Notes: generated by a model from the sequence alone, not told the origin. 64,000 nucleotides of DNA from Puccinia triticina (GCF_026914185.1 NC_070564.1:6324001-6388000), one strand, 5' to 3'. Positions 10,314-21,866 are shown, counted from the stretch's first letter. Made by a program: numbers and translations.

Positions 10314-11201
10314 TCAATGCCTTGAGAGAATCATAGCGACCTGTTTGTCGTCGATGTGGTGTGTCTTGGCATCCTTGGGGGTGCTCTTTTCATTGCAAGT
10401 GCTGAAGATGCTGTTGACAGCCTTCTGGAGGATGTGGTCCGGGCTATATGTCCAGCAAGATGCACACAGTCAGCAGTCTTGGAGACGTTCAGGCTGATGG
10501 AGGGTGTGAATGCTTACATGTCTTTTGCAACCACTTTGTCCTTGGAACTATGGAGTGATAACTGGAGCACAAAAATCGAACTAGTGAGTGGACTTCTATC
10601 GAGTGCACACAGTCTCACGGCGGGACCTACTTGGCAGTTTCCGTTGGAAGCAGAGTGTACGCTCTTCTCGCGTAATGTTTGAGCTGCCCTGTTGGAAAAA
10701 AGAAGTGGAGAAAAGAGCGGAACAAGGTCAGTTGACAATAATACAGTGAGATGAAGGACGGTGATCGGCGTACTTCAGGCATTGCGATTTGGAGAACACT
10801 TCAGAGATGCCTTTGCTGCTGGTGCAGGTAACGCTGTCGGCGGCGGTTCGACGCAAGAGGTGGTCGGCATCGAGGTGGATTGCCCGACGACTGACGGAGT
10901 GCGCCGCTTCCTGCTCGGAGGCCTTTGCAAAGAACCCGCCCATGCCGAGGGCCATGTTCATCGGGAAGAAAGCGCCCCCGAAGCAGGCGCCGCCCATCGA
11001 CCAGGCCAAGCTGTTGATCCATGGGGAGCCAAACATGCCCAGGCCCATCCCGCCCAGCGCGTAAAAGCTGTTGTACATCCCGCCGAATCCGCCAAGCCAT
11101 TTCGCATCGACGTCTTCGTTCTTCGCCCCGCTCACTTCTTCCGCACGAGACGTGGCGACGAGCACAGAGAGAAGGGTGATGAGGTAAGCTAAGGAGACCA
11201 T
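10314..11201 (-). CDS. small secreted protein, copy 2 (effector candidate)
   Basis: Paralogue of the gene at 8240-9130 with the same three-exon structure: 11201-10774, 10688-10518 and 10443-10314, 242 aa. Intron lengths (85, 74) are identical. It lacks one codon in exon 2 relative to copy 1 (Leu-Cys instead of Leu-Pro-Cys). The signal peptide differs by a single residue (VAT for VAA). Amino-acid differences cluster in exon 3 (SIFSTCNEK versus SLLSTCNDK). Kept frame, splice sites and cysteines argue that both copies are under selection. No function known. Confidence 0.8.
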
Positions 11202-11301
11202 TTTGGATTTGTACGGAGCGGGTTGTTTTTGGATTGGAGTGGCTAAATCTGGAGTTGATTAGGTAGGCTGGAGTGTTGGTGCGGTGGATTGGATGATGAT
11301 G

Positions 11302-12164
11302 AAACACAACAAGCGCGCTTTATATATACCTTCAATCGGTGCAGCCTTTGACCCGCGCCATGGAGGCAAGTCTCCTTGCCGAAAATCCCGGTTCAACTTC
11401 TTGCACCAAGTAGATAGACCCAATATTCCTGGAAGTTGAACCCGGAGCAGCGTGGATATTGCGGGTATTTTCTACATCAAAGTGTGAGCGAAACGGCAGG
11501 CCGGAGCAGGCCGCTCGATGGAAGATCCCATGGCAGTATTGTGAGAGTCATTAGTGCTCTCTTCCAAGTAGAACATTCTCTTTATTGCTTCCACCGACGG
11601 GAGCCCATTGGTAAAAATATCCATCACCAACAACGTGCTGATCAGTTGTACACTTCACTTGCCTGCGGAAGTGTCCGGGACAAAGCAAGAACATAAATGT
11701 CACGGCCAAGTCCCATTCCCACACCCTTGGAATAATAGTGATACATATGTTGAAGACGAGCGGTCAGAAAGCCGGCAGTATGACTTGGAAAACCCCTTCA
11801 GAATAATCATTTGGTTTCGGTTGGGACGATCGCCATGTTCAACCCATACATGTCACATGCATAGTGATTTGAACACGTCCACTTTCGGCCCCAATACAGG
11901 CCTCAAGGAAAGAACATTTTTAAACACATGGTCGAGTCAATCGTAAGTAAGGTGTCTCTTCCATCAGATACAAAGATATCCACGAGAAAATTTGTTTCGA
12001 GATGGGCCAATCAGCATCAAGACAATTGGTTTTTGGTATTTCAAGAAACCACGCGTTATTATTTTTGTAATAGAGACATTTGATAAATAGCAGATGTTAC
12101 AGACACGAATGTTCATTTTCGATAGTCGATTTATCTTGTTCGTGATGGACTGACAGGAGATTGA
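11302..12164. other. gene-free intergenic stretch
   Basis: Upstream region of secreted-protein copy 2 and 3' flank of the methyltransferase gene. Open frames are short and overlap on both strands without recognisable content. No repeat noticed. Confidence 0.4.
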
Positions 12165-13845
12165 TTAATCCATTGTTGTGGCTAGTAGATTTTTCTTTGA
12201 GAAGAGATAATGCCCAACTCCCCAAGTTTGACCCTCATTGAGCCCAAAGAATTCGGCCTGATTATCGATAAGCAAGGCAAATGAAGCAGAGAGACGCAGT
12301 CAACATATTTGCAAGTAGTACAAGGCAGATATAAATGAAAATAGACTTACAACTGCCAAGAAGAATGTGCGAAACTTAAAGAAATTTTTGTATATCTCCT
12401 TGGTCGCAAGATCTTCATCAAGCCCTTGAACTTTCATGACCTCAAGTAACTGATTCTCACTCGTCCAAATGCCCCGGGCTTGGTCAAGTTTCTTCAACCA
12501 CAATTCAGCGGTTCTGGAGTAATGAGTACCATTGATGAACCAGGAATGTTCGATATTTAAATCCCGTTGGAAGTACGCGAACAGATCCAAAGATGGCATC
12601 GTCCCCCCCGAGAAGAAATTCTGGGCCATCCAGCCATCTTTTTCTTCAAAATGGTACCTGTTTTTTTGCCCATAATGATTTTCGGAGGACAAGTCTGACG
12701 GTTATTGAGCATGCGCGGCGTCAAAAAAGTAGGGATTGACTTACGGTTGGTCCTTGTGGCAAAAAATATGAGCAAAAAACAAGCCTTCAGGCTTTAACCA
12801 AGTGGATATTTTCTTAAACAGAAATTCGTAATTTTCTGATAGCAAATCGTCATAAGTTTTTCGACACTTGGTCGGGGGAAATGATCTAGTATATCATTGG
12901 ACTGACTCATGTGTTCGAGCATTTCGATGGAGATGACACGATCGAACCTAGGTTTTGTACAAAAAAGAAAACCCCAATAATATATGAATGATGGATTGGA
13001 AGACCGCTTTGAAGTGACACAGTTGAGTAGGTTTACCTAGGATGATCAGAAGGGAAATCAAAGACCATCACATCGTCTGTCAAAACGGTCACGTTTTTCA
13101 ATTGTCTTTGTTTTGCGACTTGATCGATGTGGATTTTTTGAGTGCGACTATTACTGAGAGCTGTGATACGAGAGTTGGGATATTTCTTTGGTTTCAGAAA
13201 GAAAAAATAATCATCAGATTAGAACACGGTTTGAAATGTGTCAAAAAAGAGACAGACAATAGGAAAAGTGAAGCACCTGAGCTAAGAAAAGGGAGAGGCT
13301 TCCCCAACCACACCCCAGATCCAAGATGTCTAATCCATCTACAAGCTTAGCCTTTTCACAATAATCCTGAAGCATCAATATTTCGCCTTCGTCGAGAGTC
13401 TCGTTCATTCGGGGGAAATAACAGCAACTGTACTTCATGTATTCTCCCATACATGATTTCATTAACTCGGTAGACACCTGCACATTTCAAAAGTCAGTCT
13501 CCGCGAAGTTTGCTAGACACAAAGATTCAGTAGATACTTCGTAATGCTGCTCATTTGCACTTTCTGTTCAAGAGACAGGGATAAAAAATCTTTAGACACG
13601 AGTGGACAAGCAATAGCACCGGCAAAAGACGAGTGAAACTCCATACTTTGATGGACGGCCACTGGAAGCGATCGCAGCGATTCGATGAAGGAGAATTTAC
13701 GACGATGGAGTTCCTCCAATGATGGGCTGTCTAGCTCTTTCAGGCGTAAGGAACAGCTGAACCTGATCAGTCTTCGGAGGATCCAGTCGGGTATCAATCC
13801 TCGGTCGATTGCTTGATAGCCAAGTGCCTCGAGCTGTTGATACAT
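12165..13845 (-). CDS. SAM-dependent methyltransferase, cyclopropane-synthase / coclaurine N-methyltransferase-like
   Basis: Eight exons, 368 aa: 13845-13647, 13563-13538, 13477-13277, 13185-13037, 12947-12907, 12835-12745, 12657-12351 and 12257-12165. Phases agree throughout and the two smallest exons are 26 and 41 bp. Family features in order: GLIPDW near the N-terminus, [19 protein letters not shown], the SAM-binding loop [74 protein letters not shown], and the C-terminal TWGVGHYLF block. Length fits the eukaryotic branch of PF02353-like enzymes that methylate small amines or lipids; the substrate is unknown. Start chosen at the first in-frame ATG, 24 bases before the GYQAIDRG stretch. It shares a ~245 bp intergenic region with the divergent gene at 14090. 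Confidence 0.88.
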
Positions 13846-14089
13846 CGGATTCGAGTTCGGTGACGTTACAAGCACAGTCCGGTGTACCACTCTGGGCGGC
13901 AAGGGAGGAAATTCGAGCTACAAGACCGGTGAACTTAGCGGAACCTAAATAAATACATCTTCTGGGCTGGAATGCGCCGGGGGCCCGATGCATTTCTGAG
14001 CTCGGGGCCCATGAGATGCCAAACCGTCTGTAACCTCTTGCCGTGCAACTTGCAAGTCTTTCCAAACCGGCCCGGAGTGGAGTCGCTCG
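13846..14089. promoter_or_regulatory. bidirectional promoter region
   Basis: 244 bp separate the start codons of two divergent genes (13845 minus, 14090 plus), so the interval must contain both 5' leaders and promoters. No TATA box was recognised. Co-regulation of the pair is possible but not shown. Confidence 0.45.
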
Positions 14090-14801
14090 ATGCCGGTCCC
14101 GATGAACGCAGAACGACTGGAGGAAGAACGGATGCTGCTGGAGCCGAGGCTTGACGCGCTGACGCTGGGCGGAGAGACCGGCGAGAGACTGGACCAATCG
14201 ATGGCGATTTCGCTAGTCAAGCAACTTAAGCAGCTGCTTATCAACTCACTCTCATCCAACGGCTCGGCCGAGAGTCGACTGGAGATTTCCAGCCAGGTCA
14301 GTTCCTTCTCATCTCAAGATAGCTCCATACGCTCTCGGTCGATGGTTGTGTAGACCTGACCGCCCTTTCTTCCAGGCTAACCTCTTGAGACAAACAGTCG
14401 CGAAGCTTGAGCGTCAGATCAACCTCCTCGCCGCCGGTGATCTCAGTCTGCTCGACCAGCAGGAACTGATTAAGAAACTCGAATCACGCATCCAGATCGA
14501 AAGGTCCGTCATCCCACTCATCCTTCTGCTTAACTCAACCTCGCAAAAAAAAGCCACTGCTTGCTAGAAAGGGGCATGGACCATCAACTGAGAACCAAAA
14601 AATTGTAAAAAAAGAGAAATACTCAGATTTATGGGCGATACCTTACCGAGCAACAAGGAGACGACGCCAACAGCGAGTGGCAATGCCACCGCAGATCCGA
14701 TGGGCTCCGAGCACGTCCAAGCAGACACCCTTCCAGCAGCTCCCACTCAGCCGAGCCAAAAGGATGAAGTACAGCAAGAGGATACCCGCATGGAAATCTG
14801 A
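14090..14801 (+). CDS. small coiled-coil protein, function unknown
   Basis: Three exons (14090-14296, 14376-14503, 14627-14801), 169 aa. Donors GTCAGT and GTCCGT, acceptors TTCCAG and ACTCAG, and a branch-like CAACTGA in intron 2; phases match. The first ~115 residues are helical and charged with coiled-coil character (LEEERMLLEPRLDAL, LVKQLKQLLI, LLRQTVAKLERQINLL, LIKKLESRIQIE). The last ~55 are a disordered Thr/Pro/Gln/Glu tail ending DTRMEI. No known domain identified; a subunit of a larger complex is a guess. Divergent neighbour of the methyltransferase. Confidence 0.65.
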
Positions 14802-15409
14802 AGAAGATGAGAAAAAGGAACTATCTGGTAAATGGAGACTCTAAGTCTGTCTGTAAATAATTTATAACCTCCTCACTTCGTTCTCATCTTGTAAATCAAA
14901 GCAATCGAGGTTTTTTCTTGGTCTCATCCATCGACCAGCTTGCATCCACGCCTTCTTCCCAGTCAAACACAAAACTATCGCCAATAGAGAACAAGAAAGT
15001 CAAGAGGAAGGTTATACTTGGCTCAAAATCATCTCGCCTTCCTCTCTAGCACAATCGAATCTATCAGAGATCAGGCAATAATTACAACAAGCTGAGAAAA
15101 ATTCTGGATAACAAATTCAGCTTTTGTTTGAATGATTCCAATGGATTCTCTGGTCTGATCCAATAGCTGAGCTTCCATTCTTTTGACAAGATGGTTTGAG
15201 TGCAATACTGGAAGTGCCGAGAAATCTCAGAGCTCAAGTGCAAATAAGAACTGTTGATAAAATGGCTGCTACATTTTGATATTTTATATCCATCTTTTCG
15301 AATATGATCAGATGGATAGAGGATGAGAAAATTATAGTTGGAACAGTTGGTGGATGAGGATACCTGCAGCACCAGAGGGTAAATTGTACTAGTTTTCTTG
15401 CTCCTTTTA
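14802..15409. other. gene-free stretch
   Basis: 3' flank of the coiled-coil gene and unassigned AT-rich DNA. Minus-strand frames around 15082-15432 have no recognisable features. Confidence 0.4.
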
Positions 15410-15588
15410 TGGTTTTCAAAGTTGGAATTCATGCATGTATAAATGCGTAACTCATAAATTCATAAAAATTCTTTGGCTGGGAAAGCCAAAGATTACTTAA
15501 GCAGATTGGTGAAATCCCCTGCAAACAAAGTTTTATGAATATATGATTTATGCATTTATACATGCATGAACTTCAAATTTGAAAACCA
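15410..15588. mobile_element. 179-bp MITE, TA target, Tc1/mariner-like
   Basis: Near-perfect inverted halves of about 70 bases: left TGGTTTTCAAAGTTGGAATT, right the complement ending AACTTCAAATTTGAAAACCA. Flanked by TA on each side (15408-15409, 15589-15590). The interior has CATGCATGTATAAATGC and CATAAATTCATAA motifs. The TTCAAAGTTG plus CATAAATTCATAA layout recurs at the ends of the larger element at 61536-62953. Confidence 0.75.
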
Positions 15589-16224
15589 TATTTGCAGACT
15601 GTATGCATATGCTAAATTGTGTGGGCAGAGATTAAATTCTGCTTGATGAGATGGTGGTTTATACATTCTGGACAATACATCAAGTTGGCACTGATCTGTA
15701 TCAAGATAAACCATACCATGACTTGGCTCTTGCTTTTGCTCAGATCTTGTCTTCTCTGGTATGTTTGTCCATTGGATCCAATTAATCAGATTTTGGTTCA
15801 GTTGGCAGCATTTTCAAAAACCTCTAGGCAAATGTATTGGTCAGATTCCTGATTGACTCCAGTCAAGGCTGATGCCCAGTCCATCAGCTTTCCATAAGAC
15901 ACTGACAATTGTACATAATCTGGGGAACTGTACACCTCATTACCATTGGTGCTTGTGTTTCAAAAAAAAGCAAGCAGGCACAATTGCATGAATTGACAAA
16001 TATGCAACATGATTATCACTATTATTTGGTTTCAGTCAACTCAATAAAGCCAGAAGCTTACAGGTGATACAGACCAAAGATTATAAGATATGGAAAAAGC
16101 AACAAAAGAAGAATGTGTGAACATTGGGATTGGCAGCCAAAAAATGAGAGGTGTCTGCCAATCCCAATGTTAAGCAAAAGGGAAGATTGCACACACCAAT
16201 TCTTGAAGCCTCATCTGCTCCGCA
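15589..16224. other. gene-free stretch
   Basis: AT-rich DNA with only short open frames. A small inverted pair (GAACATTGGGATTGGCAG near 16117 and its complement near 16158) is present. Nothing else assigned. Confidence 0.35.
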
Positions 16225-17133
16225 AATCAGAAACAACCCTCTGGATGACCGGGATAGTCCCGGTCATTGAGAGGGTTGTTTCATTACCGGGATAGAACCT
16301 GGTTGTTGAGAGAAAACCACACTCTTGATGACTGGGACAAGACCCGGTGTGGTAGATGGAAAGGTTCCACTACATCAAAAAAAAAAAAAAACTTCTTTAT
16401 TTTCTTTTTCTTGCATACTATTCATCAGGAATCATGGACTATGGCTCAAGGACAGGACTCTACAGGACTAGATGCTACACTTGCAGGCTACATATATATC
16501 CAACCTCACATTTACACACACAACCCAGCTGCTGGACAGCTACACATACTCATTTACACTGCATAGTATATACATACATTTGAAACTAGTGGATTTTCAC
16601 AACTGACAGCTGCAGGTGACATCATAGAAGTACCACATTAAATCCCTCATGTTCTGACCAATCATAGTCACTCATTCAAATTTTTGTACCTTCTACACGT
16701 CATGTACATTTCCGTCCAACCACATTCACTCATTCAGTTTCCCTGCAGCTAAAATCACTCATACAGGGCTTCCTTGTAGCTAAATTCCCTCACATTTGTC
16801 TATATAAGGAGCTCTCTCCCCCCTCAGTTGTCTTTTCCTCAGTTCAGTACCCACCTATCACATACCCCACAACATTACATACCATCCAAAACCTTTAAAC
16901 ATTATAACAACCCTTACCAACTCACTAACAACTAAACTCACTCTAATATTCTCATATCTCTCACCTCAGTTCATTACTCACAAATTACAGTCACCCCAAC
17001 ATTTACATTTACAATCATACATATACTTAACAAACCTACATACATAACAACCCTTACAATAACAATAAACAACAATTTATTCAGTGTCATCAACAATCTC
17101 ATCTCAAACCAACCAACCCTATCACTTCATTAA

Positions 17134-17165
<32 letters not shown>

Positions 17166-17520
17166 ATCTGATAGTATAGAAGGGAAGAGTTTGCACCTCC
17201 ATCATCCCCTTCTCCATTCAGCAAAAAGATTTAATAATCACTTTTGAGTCTTACACCAGTCATTGAGAGATAGTCCCGGTCATTGAGAGGGTTGTTTCCT
17301 CTTGATGACCGGGTCTTGTCCCGGTCATCAAGAGTGTTGTTTTATCTTGACGACCGGGTTCTATCCCGGTCATTGAGAGGGTTGATTCCTCCCAATGGCC
17401 AGGATCTGTCCCAGACATTGAGAGGAAAAAACCCTCCCAATGACTGGGACAGACCCCGGTCATCAAGAGGAACCATCACTCCCAATGAATAGTCTGTCGC
17501 TGTCATCAAGTGGGGGTGTT
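16225..17520. repeat. palindromic GACCGG satellite, split by a solo LTR
   Basis: Units of the form GATGACCGGG...CCCGGTCATTGAGAGG, each a self-complementary block separated by GGTTGTTTC-type spacers, occur at 16225-16347 and again at 17256-17520. The LTR at 16348-17255 sits between the two halves. The same motif builds larger arrays at 22310-23385 and 47985-48425. Confidence 0.75.
16348..17255 (+). mobile_element. solo LTR, same family as 3642-4681
   Basis: Begins TGTGGTAG and ends GAGTCTTACA. It shares with the first copy the TATA box (16801-16809), the CAGCTAAATTCCCTCA segment just before it and about 110 bases at the 3' end. Flanking tetramers are CCGG (16344-16347) and CCAG (17256-17259): a 4-bp duplication with one CpG transition, or an imperfect one. 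The start is less certain than the end. Confidence 0.65.
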
Positions 17521-17529
17521 GGGTCAAAA

Positions 17530-17660
17530 AAAGCACAAGTACCCGCGGTACCTGCAAAGAGTACCGCGGGTGCCTTGTAGAGGTACGGGTGTCTGAATAT
17601 CACAAAAAAAACTGCGGGTACTCGGGTCCACTTGGAGATCTCTAACTCAATAAGTGATGG
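17530..17660. repeat. GC-rich palindromic patch (GTACCCGCGG)
   Basis: Contains GTACCCGCGGTAC and GAGTACCGCGGGTG, then ACTCGGGTCCACTTGG. It resembles, in inverse orientation, the patch at about 7722-7770 (CAAGTGGACCCGGGTAC). Possibly the end of one repeat family; full extent not determined. Confidence 0.4.
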
Positions 17661-18864
17661 GTGAATCACAATGGTGTTCTTGCTGCTGAGAAAAGTTCCT
17701 GCATGCATCATTTTGATTTAATTGGTTTTTTCAACTCTGGTGCGGGCTTTGGACTGTGGAAATGGTTTGATTAGCTTACCTCTGTCCCAGCTGGTTCAGA
17801 TTGCAATATCTTTCTCACTTTGTGAGATTGATGTTGTTCACCCAGGCATGAAATCTTGCATGTCTTCTGTACTAAAGCCTTTAAATTCTAAATCATTTTA
17901 CCACAAGTGGATACTAGGAAGTCTTATTTTCTTTTATCATTATCTGTCTCACAACAGATCAAACCCTTGTAGTCTTTATCCATCACCCATTTTTTCCCAA
18001 AGGATGTCCTTAGCATCAACAAGGCTTAGAAAAGAGATAATCGATTGTTGTAAATGGATGAATGAAAGAGGTAAAGACTCAATTAGTTTCTATTTCTGGA
18101 TCAACATACTCAGGCTATACATAGTAAGAAAAATATGCTACAAAACTGGTAAAAAACAATATAAAGCTTTTCTAATTTAGACTGGAGAAAAAACTGAGAG
18201 CCAGAATACATGAATACTAACAATTGTGTGCCAGGAACAGGTCTTCTTGAGTTTAAAATATTTTATGCTCACAATGTTTCAACTCCATATGGAATATTTA
18301 CTGGGCCTATTGTCACACTTGCATCAAGCTATGTATGGATCATGTAATACAGCTTGCTCCCAATGTTTATTATTTGTATGAAAAAAGGGCCTTGGTGTAC
18401 AGTTTGTAAAACTTTAAATTCACTGATCATATTTACAGAGCTTCTGCCAAACCAAGTTTAAACCCCTGTAAAAGCCACCAGTCAAACTTAAATCAAGCCA
18501 TGTTCTAGGAGTGTGAGGGTGAATTTCATTCCAACTGCATTGAACAGGTTATACAATTTTCTCAGCAAAAAATTGAACAGAACCTACCATTTTCCAAAAA
18601 TCTATTTAGATAAAGATTTGATGTTTTACTGTTGAACCCACCAGCAGATAAAAACAATCTATCCCTTCTTCTGCAAATTCTGCTGTGATTATTGAAATGC
18701 AGATTTCCATAGTACACATCCAATTTCTGTTCATAGCCTTGCACTACTTGAAAACATCTCAAGGCATGGAAGATTCTCTTCATTTTGGTTTTACAATGGT
18801 GTCTAGAGGTAAGGTTTCTTGAACATGACCATTTGGAGAAAAAAAAGACCAGAAAGTAGAGCTG
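17661..18864. other. AT-rich stretch, no gene assigned
   Basis: A 152-codon plus-strand frame (17722-18180) and short minus-strand frames are present but show no domain, no clear splice context and Ser/Leu/Phe-rich composition. Part of it could be upstream exon or leader of the gene that starts at 18865. Confidence 0.3.
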
Positions 18865-20190
18865 ATGAACTTACTCTTTGACAATGAAAAAGAGCTGGCA
18901 GGTAAAGACACTATAGGATCAGGTAGTATGGCATATCATACCATGCAAGTTGGTTTAAAACCCACATCTAGAATGAATGATGCAGGCAATGTTCATGCAA
19001 TCGTGGAGGAAGAATCCAGCAGACATAAAGTGCAAGATCAGTCTCTTAGATTTATTTTTTCCTATGATGAACTATCAAAGGAGACACAGTCATGTTCAAG
19101 AATTTTCACAACAACCAAATCACCAGAAATCAGTGATAATTCTAAAGATGGTAAACTCTTCTTCTATTATTGTTCAGAATTACCATTTATAAACAAAAAT
19201 ATTTCTTACTACTTATGATTGCCTAACAGCGACAGCTCAAATCATGTTGAAGGAGCTACATTCTTTATGGAAATATGCAAGGTCATTCACTAAAAATGGT
19301 TCTCAAGATGCAACCCAAAAATACCATGCTCATGATATGAAGTACTTGGCATGTTTTAAAGAATTGGAACTCATTTATGAAATCTTATTCAGAAAGATTT
19401 CAGAGAAAAGCCTCTCCAATTCAGATTTGATTCAACAATTAAAGGATTTATTTCACTGTATAGATTTGAAGGAAATTGCAGAAGTTAATTTAGAATTACA
19501 AAATAAACTTTCCATCAAACTACAAGAGATTATTTTTTCAACTTTGAAGTACTTGCACAGAAACAAATTGAATACAAGGAAAGATTTAGAAATCTTCTTC
19601 AAAGATGACAAAACAAGAGAACTTTCCATTATCAATGCATGTTCTCAAGGCCTTTTTGATCACTTGATGGAAGAACCAAGCAATGCCATAGAGGATCCAA
19701 GTAGCTTCATTTTGAAACAAATACTTTCTAATGTTGTATCTTTGGACCTCATGGCCAAAAGTAAGTAAAATAATTGCACTGATCAGCTTTTCTGTTCTTC
19801 ATAAAGAACTGATAATTTTATCCCGGCTTCCTATCTTTTCAAATTATAAAAGTTTTAAATGAGGATCAAAAAAGAAGAGTGATTTATGATTTTCTCAAAT
19901 CACAGCTAATCATTTACACCAAGTACATCACTGATTTTAGGCAAGAAGTTGACCAATTGGAGGTGATTAATCAAACAACTGAAAGGGGCTTCTTTTCATG
20001 GGCAAATTCAATTTTTGGTAGTGATAGTCTCATTAATACATTAGAGGATTGTCATGGACACAAATATCCTGAAAATGATCCAAAAATCATATCAGTTGAA
20101 AAAATCTTACTGATTCAAGTATTCTTATTAACAATATTGAATCCAATTTTATGCCTGCAGAACGACACCAATATGACAACTTCAAGATAA
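18865..20190 (+). CDS. hypothetical multi-exon gene, AT-rich
   Basis: Model: exon 1 18865 to about 19152 (ends AAAGATG before GTAAAC), exon 2 about 19230-19760 (after CCTAACAG, ends before GTAAGT), exon 3 from about 19850 (after ATAAAAG). Reading frames join in phase at both introns. The protein is rich in Lys, Leu, Ile, Asp and Glu and probably mostly helical (LKYLHRNKLNTRKDLEIFF, ITDFRQEVDQLEVINQ). No domain recognised. The 3' end is unclear: after a CTGCAG at 20160 a different frame reads RHQYDNFKIKFLIAFQDW, so another intron or a frameshift is likely. Could be a rust-specific or decaying gene. Confidence 0.45.
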
Positions 20191-20585
20191 AGTTTCTGAT
20201 TGCATTTCAAGATTGGGTTGGTTACACATATGAAATATACTAACAGTATAGAGACTTTATCTAAGCATATTAAATTCACACTTTTGTGGAAATTGGGATC
20301 ATGGGTTTTCCCTACCCCTTTCTGAAAAGGGCCCAAAAAACGCCTGCCAGTATGGCCATGGCCAATTTGGCACAGTTTCCCCCATTTCCCATCTTTCCAG
20401 GCAGAAGTATGTTTGACTTTGCTGCCGTAGAAATTAAGTTTAAAGTCCCCAAACATTAAAGCCTTGGACTGATACCCCAGTTCATGAATCATGAATGAAA
20501 AGGGACTGGATTCTCCCCCCTTGGGCCCTCTGCCTGTTGCAAATGCAAGGGGAGAAAGGGGGGCTAATGGGTTTTGAAAGATTTG

Positions 20586-20885
20586 ATCAGCCTGTGCAAG
20601 TGCAGCAGGGGAGCTAAAGTAAATTTTTATAGTGGGGAACACTCAGGCGGTGAAATTCTTTTAGTTTTTGGTCCAACCTTTGCAAGCGCAGCAGGGAGGC
20701 ATAAAATTGTTCTTTCACCTCGGGCCCAATGCAACTGCAAAAGATGGAGGGGTTTCCATCAGCCTGCGCAAGTGTAACAGGGGAGGAATAGAATAGGTTG
20801 AACCCCCTCAAGCCCCCACAAATGCACGAGCGAAGAGGGTAACCAACAGATTGAGCTCAACCTCCGCAAGTGCAAGAGGGGAACT
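20586..20885. repeat. degenerate ~90-bp tandem repeat (GCAAGTGCAGCAGGGG)
   Basis: Four spaced copies of a core like CCTGYGCAAGTGCAGCAGGGGAG at about 20588, 20679, 20761 and 20860. The inverse of the core (CCGCTGTTGCACTTGCGCAG) appears near 41397 and 61155 at the edges of other repeats. Confidence 0.55.
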
Positions 20886-21002
20886 CAATCTGTGCAGACT
20901 GTTTGTCCGGCAAAGAACCACTATTTATGTGGAACATGCACCGTCCACTGCCCCTACTTGAAACACATTCCCCAAAAAAATCTGTTGCCAAACCGCTTTT
21001 GG

Positions 21003-21479
21003 CAACAGTGGGCCGCTACGCTAAACTACGCTATTTTAGCCCTAATGTTTAGTGTAGCGGCAAAAAGCGCCAACCTTTTTTGAATAGCGTTAGCGCGCTG
21101 TTAGCGCCGCTACGATTTGCTAATTTTCAGCGGCGCTAACAGCATACCAATTTTTGTTTAGCGTTAGCGCTGCGCTACAGCTACTACCCTACGCTACGTT
21201 GCGCTAAGGCGCTTTTAGCGGAAAAAAGGCACTTTTTTGCCGCAAAAAACGCTTTAGCGCAGCATAGCGCGCGCTCTTTTGCGCCTTGCGTGCTTAGCAT
21301 TAGCGCAATTGCGCGCATCTGCGCTAACGCTACGCTACAAGCTAAAATAGCTACGCATCCTTGGCGCGTGGCGTTAGCGCAGAGGCGCGCAATTGCGCTA
21401 ACGCTACGCTAAAAAATAGCGCATTTGCGCTGCGCTACACTACGCTAACAGCTATGTTAGCGTAGCTGACCCACTGTTG
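21003..21479. mobile_element. palindromic element with CAAC ends and 7-bp TSD (copy 2)
   Basis: Begins CAACAGTGGGCCGCTACG and ends with the near complement GACCCACTGTTG. Flanked by CTTTTGG at 20996-21002 and 21480-21486, an exact 7-bp duplication. 477 bp, almost entirely TAGCG/CGCTA words, no open frame. Confidence 0.87.
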
Positions 21480-21838
21480 CTTTTGGTGCGGAACAGTATG
21501 TAAATATGTACAGCAATCATTTGTGGTCAAGTAGCATTATGGATTACCACCCAACTCCTCAAATAGATACTGTCAACTTCTGAAAGCATCTCAGAGATAT
21601 TTATGTATTGTGTTTTGAAATAACCTTGGTCTCAAAAACGCAAGAATTAGGATTTTTAAATTAAATTCCATTATTGATTCTGACTTGAAAAACCATGATG
21701 TCATCATAAGTGATAATGCCAATACAATATCACATCATCATTGATCATAACATGGAACTCCAAACTCTGCCAGACCAAGCTCTGCTCCAATCCCTGCCAG
21801 ACCAAGCTCCGTCCACAAATTCATCATTTGATAATACT

Positions 21839-21866
21839 ACTAGAGGCCAAGGCGGCTTCGCCGCTG
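21839..21866 (+). repeat. AGAGGCCAAGGCGGC end motif (copy)
   Basis: ACTAGAGGCCAAGGCGGC followed by TTCGCCGCTG: a GGCGGC/GCCGCT hairpin. The same motif forms both ends of the foldback element at 49689-51036 and occurs at 38744-38771, so it is probably a terminal sequence of one transposon family; the partner end was not found here. Confidence 0.5.

Larger units (their letters stand above)
8076..11260. repeat. tandem segmental duplication (~2.07 kb unit)
   Basis: The gene at 8240-9130 and its 3' flank (from about 8076) recur at 10153-11201 with high identity, including introns. The offset is about 2,071-2,074 bases. The duplicated block covers gene, about 150 bp downstream and a short stretch upstream; the intervening 9250-10150 segment is not duplicated. 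Confidence 0.85.

Noticed and set aside
17137..17255. Apparent copia pol fragment matching 3642-3745
   Set aside because: The match is to the 3' end of the solo LTR in both places, not to copia coding sequence; removing the LTR restores the copia frame.
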